DNA of 64,000 nt from Microbacterium lushaniae. Lineage in GTDB: Bacteria; Actinomycetota; Actinomycetes; Actinomycetales; Microbacteriaceae. Under the pieces are notes generated by a model. It did no database searches. It was not told the DNA's origin and saw only the letters and a list, made by a program, of their open reading frames with translations. The position numbers and the translations under genes were made by a program. Below, piece by piece: positions 9,567 to 19,095 of this stretch; positions within the stretch are counted from its first letter, which is position 1, and every line of letters begins with the position of its first letter. The DNA lies in the NCBI RefSeq assembly GCF_008727775.1, contig NZ_CP044232.1, forward strand, positions 1,860,001 to 1,924,000, read 5' to 3'.

Positions 9567-10823
9567 TCACGGTGGCGGATCCGCGACGTCGAACGCGTCG
9601 CGGATCCGCCATCCCGCCGGGGTGACCACGACCGTGACCAGCTGGGACCGCAGATCCGGTGCGTCCACCCGCAGCACCGCGAGACCACCGAAGTCATCCA
9701 GCAGCGTCACGGTGCGCGCCGGGGCATCGATGGCTCCCGCGGGCAGGTCCTGCGCCGCATCCTCCTGAGCCGCCGCGCGGCACGCCGCATCGGAGCATCC
9801 GGCCCGCGCGTCCAGCAGACGCACCAGAGCGGCGGCAGCATCCTCGGCCGCAGCATCCACCTGCGGCTCCGCCGAGCTCTCCGAGGGCACCGGGGTCGGC
9901 TCATCGACCTCGACGCCCGAGGCCTGGTCGGGTTCTCCCCCGTCCGGCCAGCTGAGTCCCACCACGAGTACGACGGCGGCAAGGCCCGCAGCCAGGAGCA
10001 CGGGCCGAACACGTCCGCCGCTGCGGCGGGCCAGCTGCGCCTTGGTGCGGTGCACCAGATCGGATGCGGCATCGCCGAGTACCGCGTCGGTGGCGAACGC
10101 CAGCGCGCTCCACCACGGACGCCGATGCGCGTCGCGGTCCACGGGGAGCGGATCGGCCGCGTGCGCCCTCGCGCGTCGGCCCGTCGGCCCGACGATGTCG
10201 GTCGCCAGCGGTTCGGGCTGCACGGCGGCGAACAGCGCGTCCTCCCACCGCTCGATGTCGCGAACGAGCGTGCGGGGCTCGACGACCGCCGCGGCCGATT
10301 GCGCGAGCACCTCGGCGAAGCCCTCGTCGGACGCGCCGTCCGCGAGCGTCGAGAGGATGTCGGCCGATGCCCGCACGGCGGAGCCGTCGCCGGGTCCGTA
10401 GACCAAGACAGGCATTCCCTCCGCCGTGACCCACCACGACGCGGTCTCACCGTCGACCTGCTCACCGTGCGCGATCTGCAGACCGCGCAGCACGCTGACG
10501 GCGACGGTCAGCGCCTCCCCGTCGGAGAGTGGGACCGACGAACCGCCTCGGCGCGACAGCAGGCGGTCGAGTCGATCGGCGAGCGCGGGAAGCAGGATGT
10601 CGTGGCCGTCGCGGCGGCGGATGATGTCCAACGGCGCGAGCACGTGCGCGTGAGGCGGCAGCCGCCACGCGGGCCAGTCTTCCAGCCGCTCCCGATCGAC
10701 GAGGTAGGCCATGCCTCCGCCCGGTCCTCGCGCCAGGACGCCTTCGAAGGGCGCGTCGGGCGGACCGACCGCCCGCATGACCGAGAAGACGGTGTACGCG
10801 GACAGATCAGGCTGCGACGACAC
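9567..10823 (-). CDS. Membrane-anchored protein with degenerate protein-kinase-like N-terminal domain
   Basis: A 418-aa protein I do not recognise as a named family. Residues ~105-165 (VLRGLQIAHG..., then AEGMPVLVYG) are laid out like the helix, catalytic loop and DFG region of serine/threonine kinases, but the HRD and DFG catalytic residues are missing, suggesting a pseudokinase. One membrane segment lies at ~273-291 (VLLAAGLAAVVLVVGL), followed by a Pro/Glu-rich linker and a C-terminal domain with two cysteines (CSDAAC) that would be outside the cell. The start is taken as GTG at 10823; the frame stays open upstream to 11018 but would overlap the divergent gene's promoter. It occupies the place where lipB-lipA lie in Mycobacterium. 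Confidence 0.6.
   Translation of the reverse strand: MSSQPDLSAYTVFSVMRAVGPPDAPFEGVLARGPGGGMAYLVDRERLEDWPAWRLPPHAHVLAPLDIIRRRDGHDILLPALADRLDRLLSRRGGSSVPLSDGEALTVAVSVLRGLQIAHGEQVDGETASWWVTAEGMPVLVYGPGDGSAVRASADILSTLADGASDEGFAEVLAQSAAAVVEPRTLVRDIERWEDALFAAVQPEPLATDIVGPTGRRARAHAADPLPVDRDAHRRPWWSALAFATDAVLGDAASDLVHRTKAQLARRSGGRVRPVLLAAGLAAVVLVVGLSWPDGGEPDQASGVEVDEPTPVPSESSAEPQVDAAAEDAAAALVRLLDARAGCSDAACRAAAQEDAAQDLPAGAIDAPARTVTLLDDFGGLAVLRVDAPDLRSQLVTVVVTPAGWRIRDAFDVADPPP
9573..9611. terminator. Strong hairpin between convergent genes, inside the 3' end of the minus-strand gene
   Basis: Perfect 16-bp arms (9573-9588 and 9596-9611) surround a 7-nt loop. The hairpin begins 6 nt after the sucB stop and at the same time encodes the last residues of the convergent gene 9567-10823. 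There is no long T tract on either strand, so termination is inferred from position and stem strength. Confidence 0.65.
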
Positions 10824-10931
10824 CGTGCCAGCTTCGCCGCGCCACGGCCTCTCATCCGCGGTCGCTGCAGCTTCGGGGAGAACCCGTCGGGATGGCGCCC
10901 TGTGCAGGACGGGAGATGCGCGCGCCGTAGC

Positions 10932-10937
10932 TACAAT
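10932..10937 (+). promoter_or_regulatory. -10 box for the DUF4191 gene, leaderless
   Basis: TACAAT ends 7 nt before the ATG at 10945. No Shine-Dalgarno sequence is visible between them. Confidence 0.55.
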
Positions 10938-10944
10938 CAGAAGC

Positions 10945-11655
10945 ATGGCCGCTCGCAGTTCCGCACCCGAGAAGCGCCCCGGCTTCTTCTCGCAGCTCCG
11001 TACCCTCTTCCGGTTCACGCGCGAGGCCTACCGCTGGCTTCCCTACGCGCTGATCGGTGTCCTGCTGGCCGGCATCGCCCTCGGCATCGGGGTGGGCTTC
11101 CTCATCCCGCCGGTCGCGGTGTGGAGCATCATCCTGTGGGGCGTCACGGGCCTCATGGCCGGTGCGCTGGGCGCCATGATCACCATGACCCGCCTGTCGA
11201 CCAAGGCGATGTACCGCAAGATCGACGGAATGCCCGGTGCAGCCGGGCACGTCCTGTCGACGGGGCTCGGGCGCAAGTGGAGCGCCTCGGAGATGCCCGT
11301 CGGGGTGAACCCCCGAACCCAGGAGGCGGTCTACCGCGCCGTGGGACGAGGCGGTGTCGTCATCATCGGCGAAGGCGCACGCGGGCGCCTCACGCGCCTG
11401 GTGAACGATGAGCGTTCGAAGGTGCAGCGCGTCGCCTCCGGCGTGCCCGTGCACGTCTTCTACGTCGGGCACGGACCCGACGAGGTGCCCATCAAAGACC
11501 TGGCCTCCACGATCAAGGCGCTGCCGAAGAAGATCGACCGCGCCACGATGGCCGCGGTGATCAAGCGCATCGACTCGATCTCGCAATCGGTCACGTCGCT
11601 GCCGATCCCCAAGGGTGTCGACCCGACCAAGGTCCGCGCCCCGCGCCCCCGCTGA
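10945..11655 (+). CDS. DUF4191 family membrane protein
   Basis: A 236-aa protein of the actinobacterial DUF4191 family (Rv2219-like), function unknown. Two adjacent transmembrane helices lie at residues ~33-78 (YALIGVLLAGIALGIGVGFL and a second Gly/Ala-rich segment), followed by a soluble domain with GRGGVVIIGEGARGRLTRL and a basic Pro-rich C terminus. The start follows a -10 box by 7 nt, whereas the longer frame from 10711 runs through the divergent gene. The order sucB, DUF4191, RDD, glnA is conserved in actinobacteria, which supports the assignment. Confidence 0.85.
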   Translation: MAARSSAPEKRPGFFSQLRTLFRFTREAYRWLPYALIGVLLAGIALGIGVGFLIPPVAVWSIILWGVTGLMAGALGAMITMTRLSTKAMYRKIDGMPGAAGHVLSTGLGRKWSASEMPVGVNPRTQEAVYRAVGRGGVVIIGEGARGRLTRLVNDERSKVQRVASGVPVHVFYVGHGPDEVPIKDLASTIKALPKKIDRATMAAVIKRIDSISQSVTSLPIPKGVDPTKVRAPRPR

Positions 11656-11692
11656 CCCGCATCGGGCCGCAGCACGCCGCGGCCGGACGCGC

Positions 11693-12094
11693 TCAGGCGC
11701 GAACGAGCACGGTGCCGGCGGCCTTGTCATGCATGCCGCGGTTGTCTGCGTCCCAGATGACAGCGGGGATGACCAGCGCCAGCAGCACCGACCGCACGAC
11801 CGGACGCCACAGTCCCGGCCACCCGCTCGGAACCCGCTGCACCCGCATCCCGAACAGGCGGTGCCCGGGGCTTCCGCCGATGGTCGGGATGAAGAGGATC
11901 TGCACGATGACGAAGATCGTCGAGGTCGCGAGCGCGTCATACGAGAAGAACGCGATCGAGATGACCACCGCGCACGTCCAGTCGACGATGATCGCGAGCA
12001 CCCGTCGGCCCAGCGGAGCGAGACTGCCGCTGCCATGGGCGGGCAGCCCCAGACGCTCGCCTGGGTAGGAGTCGGCGGGCAGTTCGTCGGGCAT
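11693..12094 (-). CDS. RDD family membrane protein
   Basis: A 133-aa small membrane protein of the RDD family (Rv2219A-like). The region around LGRRVLAIIVDWTCA starts the first helix and carries the conserved R and D; GGSPGHRLFGMRVQR precedes the third helix (VLLALVIPAVIW), and DKAAGTVLV ends the protein as in the family. The function is unknown; some RDD proteins take part in ion exchange. It is divergent from glnA, with the usual actinobacterial gene order. TAGGCT lies 6 nt before its ATG on the minus strand. Confidence 0.85.
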   Translation of the reverse strand: MPDELPADSYPGERLGLPAHGSGSLAPLGRRVLAIIVDWTCAVVISIAFFSYDALATSTIFVIVQILFIPTIGGSPGHRLFGMRVQRVPSGWPGLWRPVVRSVLLALVIPAVIWDADNRGMHDKAAGTVLVRA

Positions 12095-12100
12095 GGCTCC

Positions 12101-12106
12101 AGCCTA
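12101..12106 (-). promoter_or_regulatory. -10 box for the RDD gene, leaderless
   Basis: On the minus strand TAGGCT is separated by 6 nt from the ATG at 12094. Confidence 0.55.
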
Positions 12107-12117
12107 ATCAGCCGCGC

Positions 12118-12133
12118 GTAACATGCCCGAAAC
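12118..12133 (+). promoter_or_regulatory. GlnR-type nitrogen-control box upstream of glnA
   Basis: The sequence GTAAC-ATGCCC-GAAAC matches the actinobacterial GlnR half-box consensus gTnAc-n6-GaAAc at every fixed position. It ends 32 nt upstream of the TAGGTT -10 box, overlapping the -35 zone, and lies in the divergent RDD/glnA region. A second box six bases downstream, usual for GlnR sites, is only weakly visible (GACAC at 12140). Confidence 0.65.
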
Positions 12134-12165
12134 ATAGGAGACACTGCTGGGCAATGCCCTCTGGG

Positions 12166-12171
12166 TAGGTT
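12166..12171 (+). promoter_or_regulatory. -10 box for glnA
   Basis: TAGGTT would start transcription near 12178-12180, leaving a ~50-nt leader before the ATG at 12230. An in-frame ATG at 12185 would extend the protein by 15 residues. Confidence 0.5.
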
Positions 12172-12229
12172 AAAGGGGCCAGCCATGGCAGGCCGGCGCG
12201 TCCCGATGCCCTACCTCTGGAGTCTTCAC

Positions 12230-13654
<1,425 letters not shown>

Positions 13655-13670
13655 CTCCTCGCAGGGTCAC

Positions 13671-13714
13671 AGGCCCTCCGAGTCCCGCGTGCGAACAGGG
13701 GCTCGGAGGGCCTT
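13671..13714 (+). terminator. Rho-independent terminator after glnA
   Basis: AGGCCCTCCGAG (13671-13682) pairs with CTCGGAGGGCCTT (13702-13714) across a ~20-nt loop, followed by CCTCGTTCT. It sits 17 nt past the glnA stop, between convergent genes. Confidence 0.75.
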
Positions 13715-13752
13715 CCTCGTTCTCCGCCGGCGTCTCGTCGCGGGAAGACGAC

Positions 13753-14568
13753 TCAGCTCGGTCGCCACGTGAACATCCGGATGGTGCACACCTCTCGGAA
13801 GCCCACCGACCGGTAGATCGTGCGGCCCATGGCCGACGACGTGAGCACCGCATGGTGCATGCCCGCATCGCGTGCACGGCGCATCGCCGCTCGGGTGATC
13901 TCGGCGCCGATCCCCTGTCGGCGAGCATCCGGCACCGTCATGACGAAGTACAGACCGCCGACCCCTCCGGCGATCAGCAGCGTTGCGGTGCCGACCACCC
14001 GGCCGTTCTGCCGCGCGAGGAGGTGGCGGAGCTCGGGCCGGTGGAGGCCGATGCGGAGGAACACCTCACCCACCCACTCGGCTTCACGCGGCCCTTCGCC
14101 GAACCCGCTGCCCAGGGCCTGGATCCACTCCGCCAGGGTCTGGGCATCGCGCACGACCTCGATGGCCAGGGCGGCTGAAGGGCCAGGTGGGATCCGGTCG
14201 AGCCGAGCGGTCATGCCGGGCTCTTCGCCATCCGGGTCGAAGCCGGCGCGTTGCAGCCGTGCCGGCAGGTCGGGCGGTCGCATGGATGGGCCGACGTGCC
14301 AGGAGCCGGGCACCCCGGCGCGGCTGAGCCTTTCTCGGCTCTCCAGGATCGCAGTGTCGGCGGAATGCTCGTCCAGTCGCGCCGCCACAACGGCGTTGTG
14401 GTAGTCGAGCGGGGAACCGCCGAGCGTCCACGACACCTCGCCGTCGCGCCGGTGTCCGCCGGCCGCGTCGCCCATGCGAAGCAGCAGTTCCGCGGTGTTG
14501 CGCTCGACGGCGCGGGTCAGCGCGGTGTGATCGGCTTCCGCCGGGAGTGGCGCTTCGATCGGATGCAT
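13753..14568 (-). CDS. GNAT family N-acetyltransferase
   Basis: A 271-aa protein with a C-terminal GNAT fold. The acetyl-CoA motif A is at VMTVPDARRQGIGAEITRAA, with the R-x-x-G-I-G loop, followed by the family's late helix and strand (MGRTIYRSVGFREV). The N-terminal half (1-120) resembles a second, weakly conserved GNAT-like domain. The start at 14568 has a perfect AGGAGG 5 nt upstream; an upstream in-frame GTG at 14607 lacks such a site. The substrate is unknown. Confidence 0.8.
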   Translation of the reverse strand: MHPIEAPLPAEADHTALTRAVERNTAELLLRMGDAAGGHRRDGEVSWTLGGSPLDYHNAVVAARLDEHSADTAILESRERLSRAGVPGSWHVGPSMRPPDLPARLQRAGFDPDGEEPGMTARLDRIPPGPSAALAIEVVRDAQTLAEWIQALGSGFGEGPREAEWVGEVFLRIGLHRPELRHLLARQNGRVVGTATLLIAGGVGGLYFVMTVPDARRQGIGAEITRAAMRRARDAGMHHAVLTSSAMGRTIYRSVGFREVCTIRMFTWRPS

Positions 14569-14739
14569 CGACGCCTCCTGTGCGGGTGCTCGCGGCCAGG
14601 CTGTCACTGCTCACCGCCAAGTGCAAACGTGGCGAGGCGGGACGCCATGGTGGCGGAGGCGTCGAACCGAGCGGCGCGCCCTGGCAGCTCTGGCGTCCAG
14701 CGCGGCCCGAGACATACCGCACGCGCGAGCGGCGCCTGT

Positions 14740-14745
14740 TACTGT
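14740..14745 (+). promoter_or_regulatory. -10 box for the membrane methyltransferase gene, leaderless
   Basis: TACTGT is separated by 6 nt from the ATG at 14752. Confidence 0.5.
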
Positions 14746-14751
14746 GCAGCG

Positions 14752-15687
14752 ATGGGGTGGGGCCGCGCATACTTCGGTGTGCAAGCGTCGGCCGGCGCCC
14801 TGTGGTGGATCGCGGTGTTCCTCTCCCCCGACCTCCGCACCGCGACTCTCGGCCAGCTCGACCCGGTAGTGGTCGCGCTGTGGGATGTGCCCCTCTTCGT
14901 CGTGATGTCGGCGCTTGCCGCGTTCGGCGCCCGCGCGCCCGCGGCGCTCGCCACGCTGTGGACCTCGCTGGTCGCGGCCCTGCTGGCGGGCTACGCGACG
15001 CTGACGAGCTTGGCCGGAGTGGGAGCGGTGCTGATGATCGCGTCGGCGGCCGGCTCGGTCGTGGCGCTGTTCCTGGTGCGAACCGGACGCGTTCCCACGG
15101 AGCTGCTGCTGATCGGGCCGCTGCGGTTCCGCACGGCGAAGCCCACCGCCGCACGGGCACGGCATGTCCGCGCCACCGCGGTGCAGGTCGCGATCTTCTG
15201 GGGTGTGCTTCTCGGCGTCGTCCCGTTCGTGATCGGCGCCTTCGAACAGCGCTGGCAGCTCTCGGTGGAGTTCCCGCTCGCCGTCACCGTGGCAGGGTGG
15301 GTCGTTTTCCTTCTCGCCAGTGCACTCGGGATCTGGGCGGCGGTCGTGATGTCCACACGGGGCGCGGGCACGCCGCTGCCCTCGGATGCGGCGACGCGCT
15401 TCGTCGTCGGCGGGCCCTACCGGTTCGTCCGCAACCCCATGGCGTTGGCGGGGATCGTCCAGGGTGCGGCGGTGGGGCTGATGGTGTCATCGTGGCTCGT
15501 CGTGATCTACGCCGTGTGCGGATCGCTGGTGTGGAATTTCATCGTGCGTCCTCACGAGGAGCGCGACCTCGAAGCGCGATTCGGAGACGCGTTCCGCCGG
15601 TACCGCGAGCAGGTGCGCTGCTGGTGGCCGCGATTGCGTCCGATCCCCGCATCCGTCACACCCGGCGTCCTCCAGCCTGCCCGGTGA
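14752..15687 (+). CDS. Isoprenylcysteine-carboxyl-methyltransferase-like membrane protein
   Basis: A 311-aa polytopic protein with about seven hydrophobic helices. The C-terminal third carries the ICMT/PEMT-type SAM-binding signature: GPYRFVRNPMALAGI, then a helix, then RPHEERDLEARFGDAFRRYR. Bacterial members methylate isoprenoid or other membrane-bound substrates, but the substrate here is unknown. The start follows TACTGT by 6 nt. It is the last gene before the accessory block. Confidence 0.75.
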   Translation: MGWGRAYFGVQASAGALWWIAVFLSPDLRTATLGQLDPVVVALWDVPLFVVMSALAAFGARAPAALATLWTSLVAALLAGYATLTSLAGVGAVLMIASAAGSVVALFLVRTGRVPTELLLIGPLRFRTAKPTAARARHVRATAVQVAIFWGVLLGVVPFVIGAFEQRWQLSVEFPLAVTVAGWVVFLLASALGIWAAVVMSTRGAGTPLPSDAATRFVVGGPYRFVRNPMALAGIVQGAAVGLMVSSWLVVIYAVCGSLVWNFIVRPHEERDLEARFGDAFRRYREQVRCWWPRLRPIPASVTPGVLQPAR

Positions 15688-16163
15688 CGACGGCGGCGGT
15701 GTCGGTCGCCAGGTCGGGACGAGCGGTGGCGGTGCTCCCGCGCATCGCAGCGCCGGCCGCCCGCGCGCAGGGGATGGATCTGGCAGCACCGCCCCGGCCG
15801 ATCCGGCGCATCATCGGATTCGCGTGGCAACCGCAGAATGCCTCATTACCGGTCGCTCAGTTCCTCGCCTTCGCCCGCGCGCTTCGCCCGAAGGTGTCGG
15901 ACCCCATCCGACCCGACGGAACGACAGAACGCTCGGTTCCGGCCCCCGCCGTGACGTCGGCGGCGCGCTAGACAAGCACCCCGCCGACGGCGCCCCCGCA
16001 GTCCCCCTCGGGCCGCGGGGCAGATCCAGTGGCAGACGGCGGTCTTCGGAGCGCGGAGCGGCCCCGTCACGCGCAATCGCCCCCCTGCTCGTCGACGGAG
16101 CCAGTCTTCCGTTGGATGGGAGGGATCCTACGTGCCACGCTCTGCGCGAACGAAAGTGGTCAC
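15688..16163. other. 476-bp region without a recognisable gene; left edge of the accessory block
   Basis: Open frames here (for example 15824-16180 and 15811-16335 on the minus strand) lack family similarity or a start with a ribosome-binding site. A degenerate copy of the cluster's inverted repeat lies at 16107-16121 upstream of the first dehydrogenase gene. No terminator with a T tract, insertion-sequence end or tRNA was seen. Confidence 0.5.
16107..16121. promoter_or_regulatory. Degenerate IclR-type operator upstream of the SDR-ligase operon
   Basis: TTCCGTTGGATGGGA matches the left arm of the TTCCG-N5-CGGAA repeat and part of the right arm. It lies 43 nt upstream of the GTG at 16164. It is the weakest of the five copies. 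Confidence 0.3.
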
Positions 16164-17039
16164 GTGAATCCGAGCAATGACGCGGCGACGCACTCAGGCA
16201 CCTTCGATGTCCCCCACGATCCCATCGCTCGAGGTGGTTCGCCCTGGCTGAAGGACAAGGTCGCCCTCGTCGCAGGAGGCGGTCTGAGCGGTCCCGAAGG
16301 CGGTGTCGGATTCGCCATCGCGTGGCTTGCCGCACGCGAAGGCGCAGCGGTCGCCATCTTGGACAGAGACTCGGAAGCAGCAGACCGCGCTGTTCGCCTA
16401 CTCCACGAAGCGGGTGCGCGAGCGGAGCGTTTCGTTCTTGACATGACCGACGATCACGCCGTGGCGGCTGCTGTCGAGGCTGTCGTGGAGCGTTTCGGCG
16501 GTATCGATGTCGTGGCCGATTCCATCGGCGGGTTGGGCTTGGAGCCCACGCTGGAGTCCTCGGTCGAGCAGTGGGAGAGAGCCTTCGCTCTGAACCTCAC
16601 ACAAGCGTGGAGCCTCTTGCGTCATGCACATCGACATGTCCGCTCGGGAGGCGCGATCGTCACGATCTCCTCCAGTGCCGCCCAGGCCACCGGGCCCTCA
16701 CTCCCCTACAGCATCGCGAAAGGGGCTCTTGAGAAGATGACCACCGGCTTGGCTGCGACGTTGGCGCCGCGCGGGATTCGCGCGAACGTCGTGCGCGTGG
16801 GAATGATCTGGGGTGCGTTCGCGGCGCGCGGCATGACGCCCGACCAACGTGAGCAGCGTCGTCGTGCGGTCGCGCTGGGCACTGAGGGTACGGTGTGGGA
16901 CGTGGCCGCCGCGGCGGTGTTCCTGCTGACGGACCAAGCGAGGTGGGTTTCCGGTCAGACTCTCGCCGTAGACGGCGGCGGCTTCGCACCCAGGAACATG
17001 GGCCAGGCAGGCGCGAAGCCGGAGCCCGGCAAATCGTGA
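16164..17039 (+). CDS. Short-chain dehydrogenase/reductase
   Basis: A 291-aa NAD(P)-dependent oxidoreductase with a classical SDR fold. The cofactor-binding glycine motif is modified (VAGGGLSGPEGGVGFAIA), the structural NAG is replaced by DSIGG, and the catalytic Ser and YxxxK are present (ISSSAAQ...LPYSIAKGALEKM). It ends with the usual SGQTLAVDGGG. The start is GTG at 16164, preceded by AAAGTGG. It is the first gene of the plus-strand part of the catabolic block, and its stop overlaps the GTG of the ligase gene (GTGA). It probably oxidises an alcohol intermediate; the substrate is unknown. Confidence 0.85.
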   Translation: MNPSNDAATHSGTFDVPHDPIARGGSPWLKDKVALVAGGGLSGPEGGVGFAIAWLAAREGAAVAILDRDSEAADRAVRLLHEAGARAERFVLDMTDDHAVAAAVEAVVERFGGIDVVADSIGGLGLEPTLESSVEQWERAFALNLTQAWSLLRHAHRHVRSGGAIVTISSSAAQATGPSLPYSIAKGALEKMTTGLAATLAPRGIRANVVRVGMIWGAFAARGMTPDQREQRRRAVALGTEGTVWDVAAAAVFLLTDQARWVSGQTLAVDGGGFAPRNMGQAGAKPEPGKS

Positions 17040-18382
17040 CCAGCGCACCGCAGACCCCGCTGTGGAATCCCGACATGGACACCATGCCGTGGCCCATGTT
17101 GCAAGAGCGACTCGTCCGCGATTTCGTGGTGATGCTGGACCGCCTCCGGGAGAATGAGGAGTGGCGCGGCCGGCTGCGGGGCGTCGCGCAGGTTCGCGCC
17201 ATAGAGGACCTCGTCGCGGTCCCCTTCACCACGAAGGAAGACCTCCGCTCGACTCAGTCGACGATCGACCCCGAGCGCCCGCTGGGCCCGTACCAGCTTG
17301 CGCCCACAGATCAACTGCGCCAGATCACCAGCTCATCCGGGACAACGGGTACGCCCGTGTTCTTCGGCCTGACGGGGCCCGATCTCCGACGGTGGCGGTC
17401 TGCGATCGGCAACGCCTACCGAACCGCCGGAGTGGGGCCGGGCTCGATCGTGGCACACACCACCGGCATGGCGATCGTGGCCGGAGGACTGCCATATGCC
17501 GACGGCATTCGTGCGGCAGGCGGCGCCCTCGCCTGGGTGGGCGGCCAGACGCTACCGCGTATGGTGACGGCCCTCGAGCGGACACGGGCGAATGTCCTCG
17601 TCTCAACCGCGTCCTTCGCTGCGCATTTCGCCGAGCGCTGTGCAGAGATTCTCGAGCGCCCCACGTCGGATCTCGCGGTTCGAACGATCATCGCCGGGGG
17701 CGAACCCGGCGCGGGGGTACCCCATATCCGAAATGCGATCATGGACGGGTGGAGCGCCACGCGAGTGAGCGAGATGATGGGGATCGGCGATGTCCTCCCC
17801 GCATTGTGGGCGGAGTGCCACGTGGGGCAGGGCATGCACTTCACCGCGGCACCCGACGTACTCGTCGAACTCATCGATCCCGAGACGCTCGGGCATGTGC
17901 CGTGGGAGCAGGGTGTCACCGGCGAGGCCGTCTATACGACGCTCAGCCGTGAAGCGTCGGCAGTCGTGCGTTTCCGATCCCGCGATCAACTGCTCGTGAC
18001 GGCGACGGAGTGCGCGTGCGGGCGGACCTCACCGACGGTGCGGTGCGTGGGGCGCACCGACGACATGCTGATCTTCGAGTCCACAAAGGTGTATCCGACG
18101 TCGATCCGCGATGTCGTCCTGGAAGTTGCGACCCAACACCTGACCGGCTTGATGCGCGTACGCAAGACCTCCCTCGACCAGGTGCGATTCGATGAGCCCA
18201 TCCCGCTGGAAGTGGAACTGCGTGACGACGCGCATCCGGATGCGGCGGCATCGGCCCTCAAAGCCGCGGAGGAGCAAGTGCGCCGGCGCCTCCGCGTGCA
18301 CGTCAGCGTCGAGCCGTTCCCGCGGGGCGTGCTGCCGGTCAGCGACTACAAGAACGCGCTGACGTACGCCATCGGCGACTGA
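17036..18382 (+). CDS. Phenylacetate-CoA ligase-like adenylate-forming enzyme (PaaK family)
   Basis: A 448-aa AMP-forming ligase that would activate an aromatic or other carboxylic acid to its CoA thioester. The P-loop ITSSSGTTGTPVFFGLTG (residues ~98-115) is typical of PaaK relatives. EMMGIGDVLPALWAEC matches the region where PaaK has its Y-G-x-x-E motif, with changes. RFRSRDQLLV and CACGRTSPTVRCVGRTDDML fit the A5/A8 motifs, and the cysteines recall the PaaK zinc-like CxC. The C-terminal lysine may be in the VSDYKNALT segment. It is translationally coupled to the SDR gene. The substrate is unknown. Confidence 0.8.
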   Translation: MTSAPQTPLWNPDMDTMPWPMLQERLVRDFVVMLDRLRENEEWRGRLRGVAQVRAIEDLVAVPFTTKEDLRSTQSTIDPERPLGPYQLAPTDQLRQITSSSGTTGTPVFFGLTGPDLRRWRSAIGNAYRTAGVGPGSIVAHTTGMAIVAGGLPYADGIRAAGGALAWVGGQTLPRMVTALERTRANVLVSTASFAAHFAERCAEILERPTSDLAVRTIIAGGEPGAGVPHIRNAIMDGWSATRVSEMMGIGDVLPALWAECHVGQGMHFTAAPDVLVELIDPETLGHVPWEQGVTGEAVYTTLSREASAVVRFRSRDQLLVTATECACGRTSPTVRCVGRTDDMLIFESTKVYPTSIRDVVLEVATQHLTGLMRVRKTSLDQVRFDEPIPLEVELRDDAHPDAAASALKAAEEQVRRRLRVHVSVEPFPRGVLPVSDYKNALTYAIGD

Positions 18383-18389
18383 CCTGTCA

Positions 18390-18929
18390 TCACGCTTGCT
18401 CCTGATCTGCCAGGACGGGGAGCAACCGTGCGACCTGGCCCATGTTCCGCACGTACACCTCCGCCGCTCGCTGCACGATGTCGCGCATGGAGTCCATCTG
18501 CGACGTCACGAAATAGAACCCTCGCCCGGGCACGACGGCTCCCAGCTCTGTCAGCAACGGCGTGAGTGTCGCGGAGGGAGCGAGCGAATGGCCGAGGTCC
18601 GCCCCCGTCAAGAGCGGAATCGCCGTGACACCGCTCAGCCCATCAGACGGATACCGGTCCAGGAATGCCTTGAGCAGCCCGGTGTAGGCGGCCTTGTACG
18701 TCGGAGCGGCGAAGATCGCGAGGTCGCTGCCGGCTACCCTCGCGACCGCTTCGTTGACGCTTGCGGCTGTCTGATCGAAGATGTCCCCCGCATGTTCTGC
18801 CAGGTCGATGACCGACATGTCGTAGGTGCCGGGCACCAGGAGACACTCTGCGAGCGTCTTTGCCACCTCCAGCGTGCGGGAATTCGCCTTTGGGTTGCCG
18901 ACCACTACGGATACGGAGATCGTCCTCAT
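18390..18929 (-). CDS. NAD(P)H-dependent FMN reductase
   Basis: A 179-aa flavodoxin-like protein of the SsuE/MsuE type. VVVGNPKANSRTLEVAKTL at the N terminus fits the FMN phosphate-binding loop, and APTYKAAYTGLLKAFLD contains the pattern typical of NADPH-dependent FMN reductases. Such enzymes supply reduced FMN to LLM-family monooxygenases, one of which is encoded at 20320. Two adjacent ATGs (18932 and 18929) follow GGAGG; the second has the better 7-nt spacing. It converges on the ligase gene and diverges from the alcohol dehydrogenase gene. Confidence 0.85.
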   Translation of the reverse strand: MRTISVSVVVGNPKANSRTLEVAKTLAECLLVPGTYDMSVIDLAEHAGDIFDQTAASVNEAVARVAGSDLAIFAAPTYKAAYTGLLKAFLDRYPSDGLSGVTAIPLLTGADLGHSLAPSATLTPLLTELGAVVPGRGFYFVTSQMDSMRDIVQRAAEVYVRNMGQVARLLPVLADQEQA

Positions 18930-18984
18930 CATTACTCCTCCCGCGCGATCGTAAAACCGCCTGGCGAGGTACGAAGAAGACTCC

Positions 18985-18999
18985 TCCCACATGACGGAA
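18985..18999. promoter_or_regulatory. Weak IclR-type operator in a divergent promoter region
   Basis: TCCCACATGACGGAA keeps the right arm TGACGGAA of the site at 29781, while the left arm is degenerate. It lies between the divergent FMN reductase and alcohol dehydrogenase genes. Confidence 0.4.
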
Positions 19000-19095
19000 G
19001 ACCGCCTTCTGTGGGGGGTGCCGCCACCTACGCTGACTTTCATCCAGTCGGATCATGCAGTCATGACCGATCGCCAGAACCACAAAGGGGTAGCG

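Noticed and set aside
12185..12229. Upstream ATG for glnA giving a 15-residue extension
   Set aside because: The canonical GlnA N terminus begins at 12230 with a ribosome-binding site; the extension is not typical of the family.
15688..16163. Gene at the left edge of the accessory block
   Set aside because: Open frames lack ribosome-binding sites and family features; left as non-coding.
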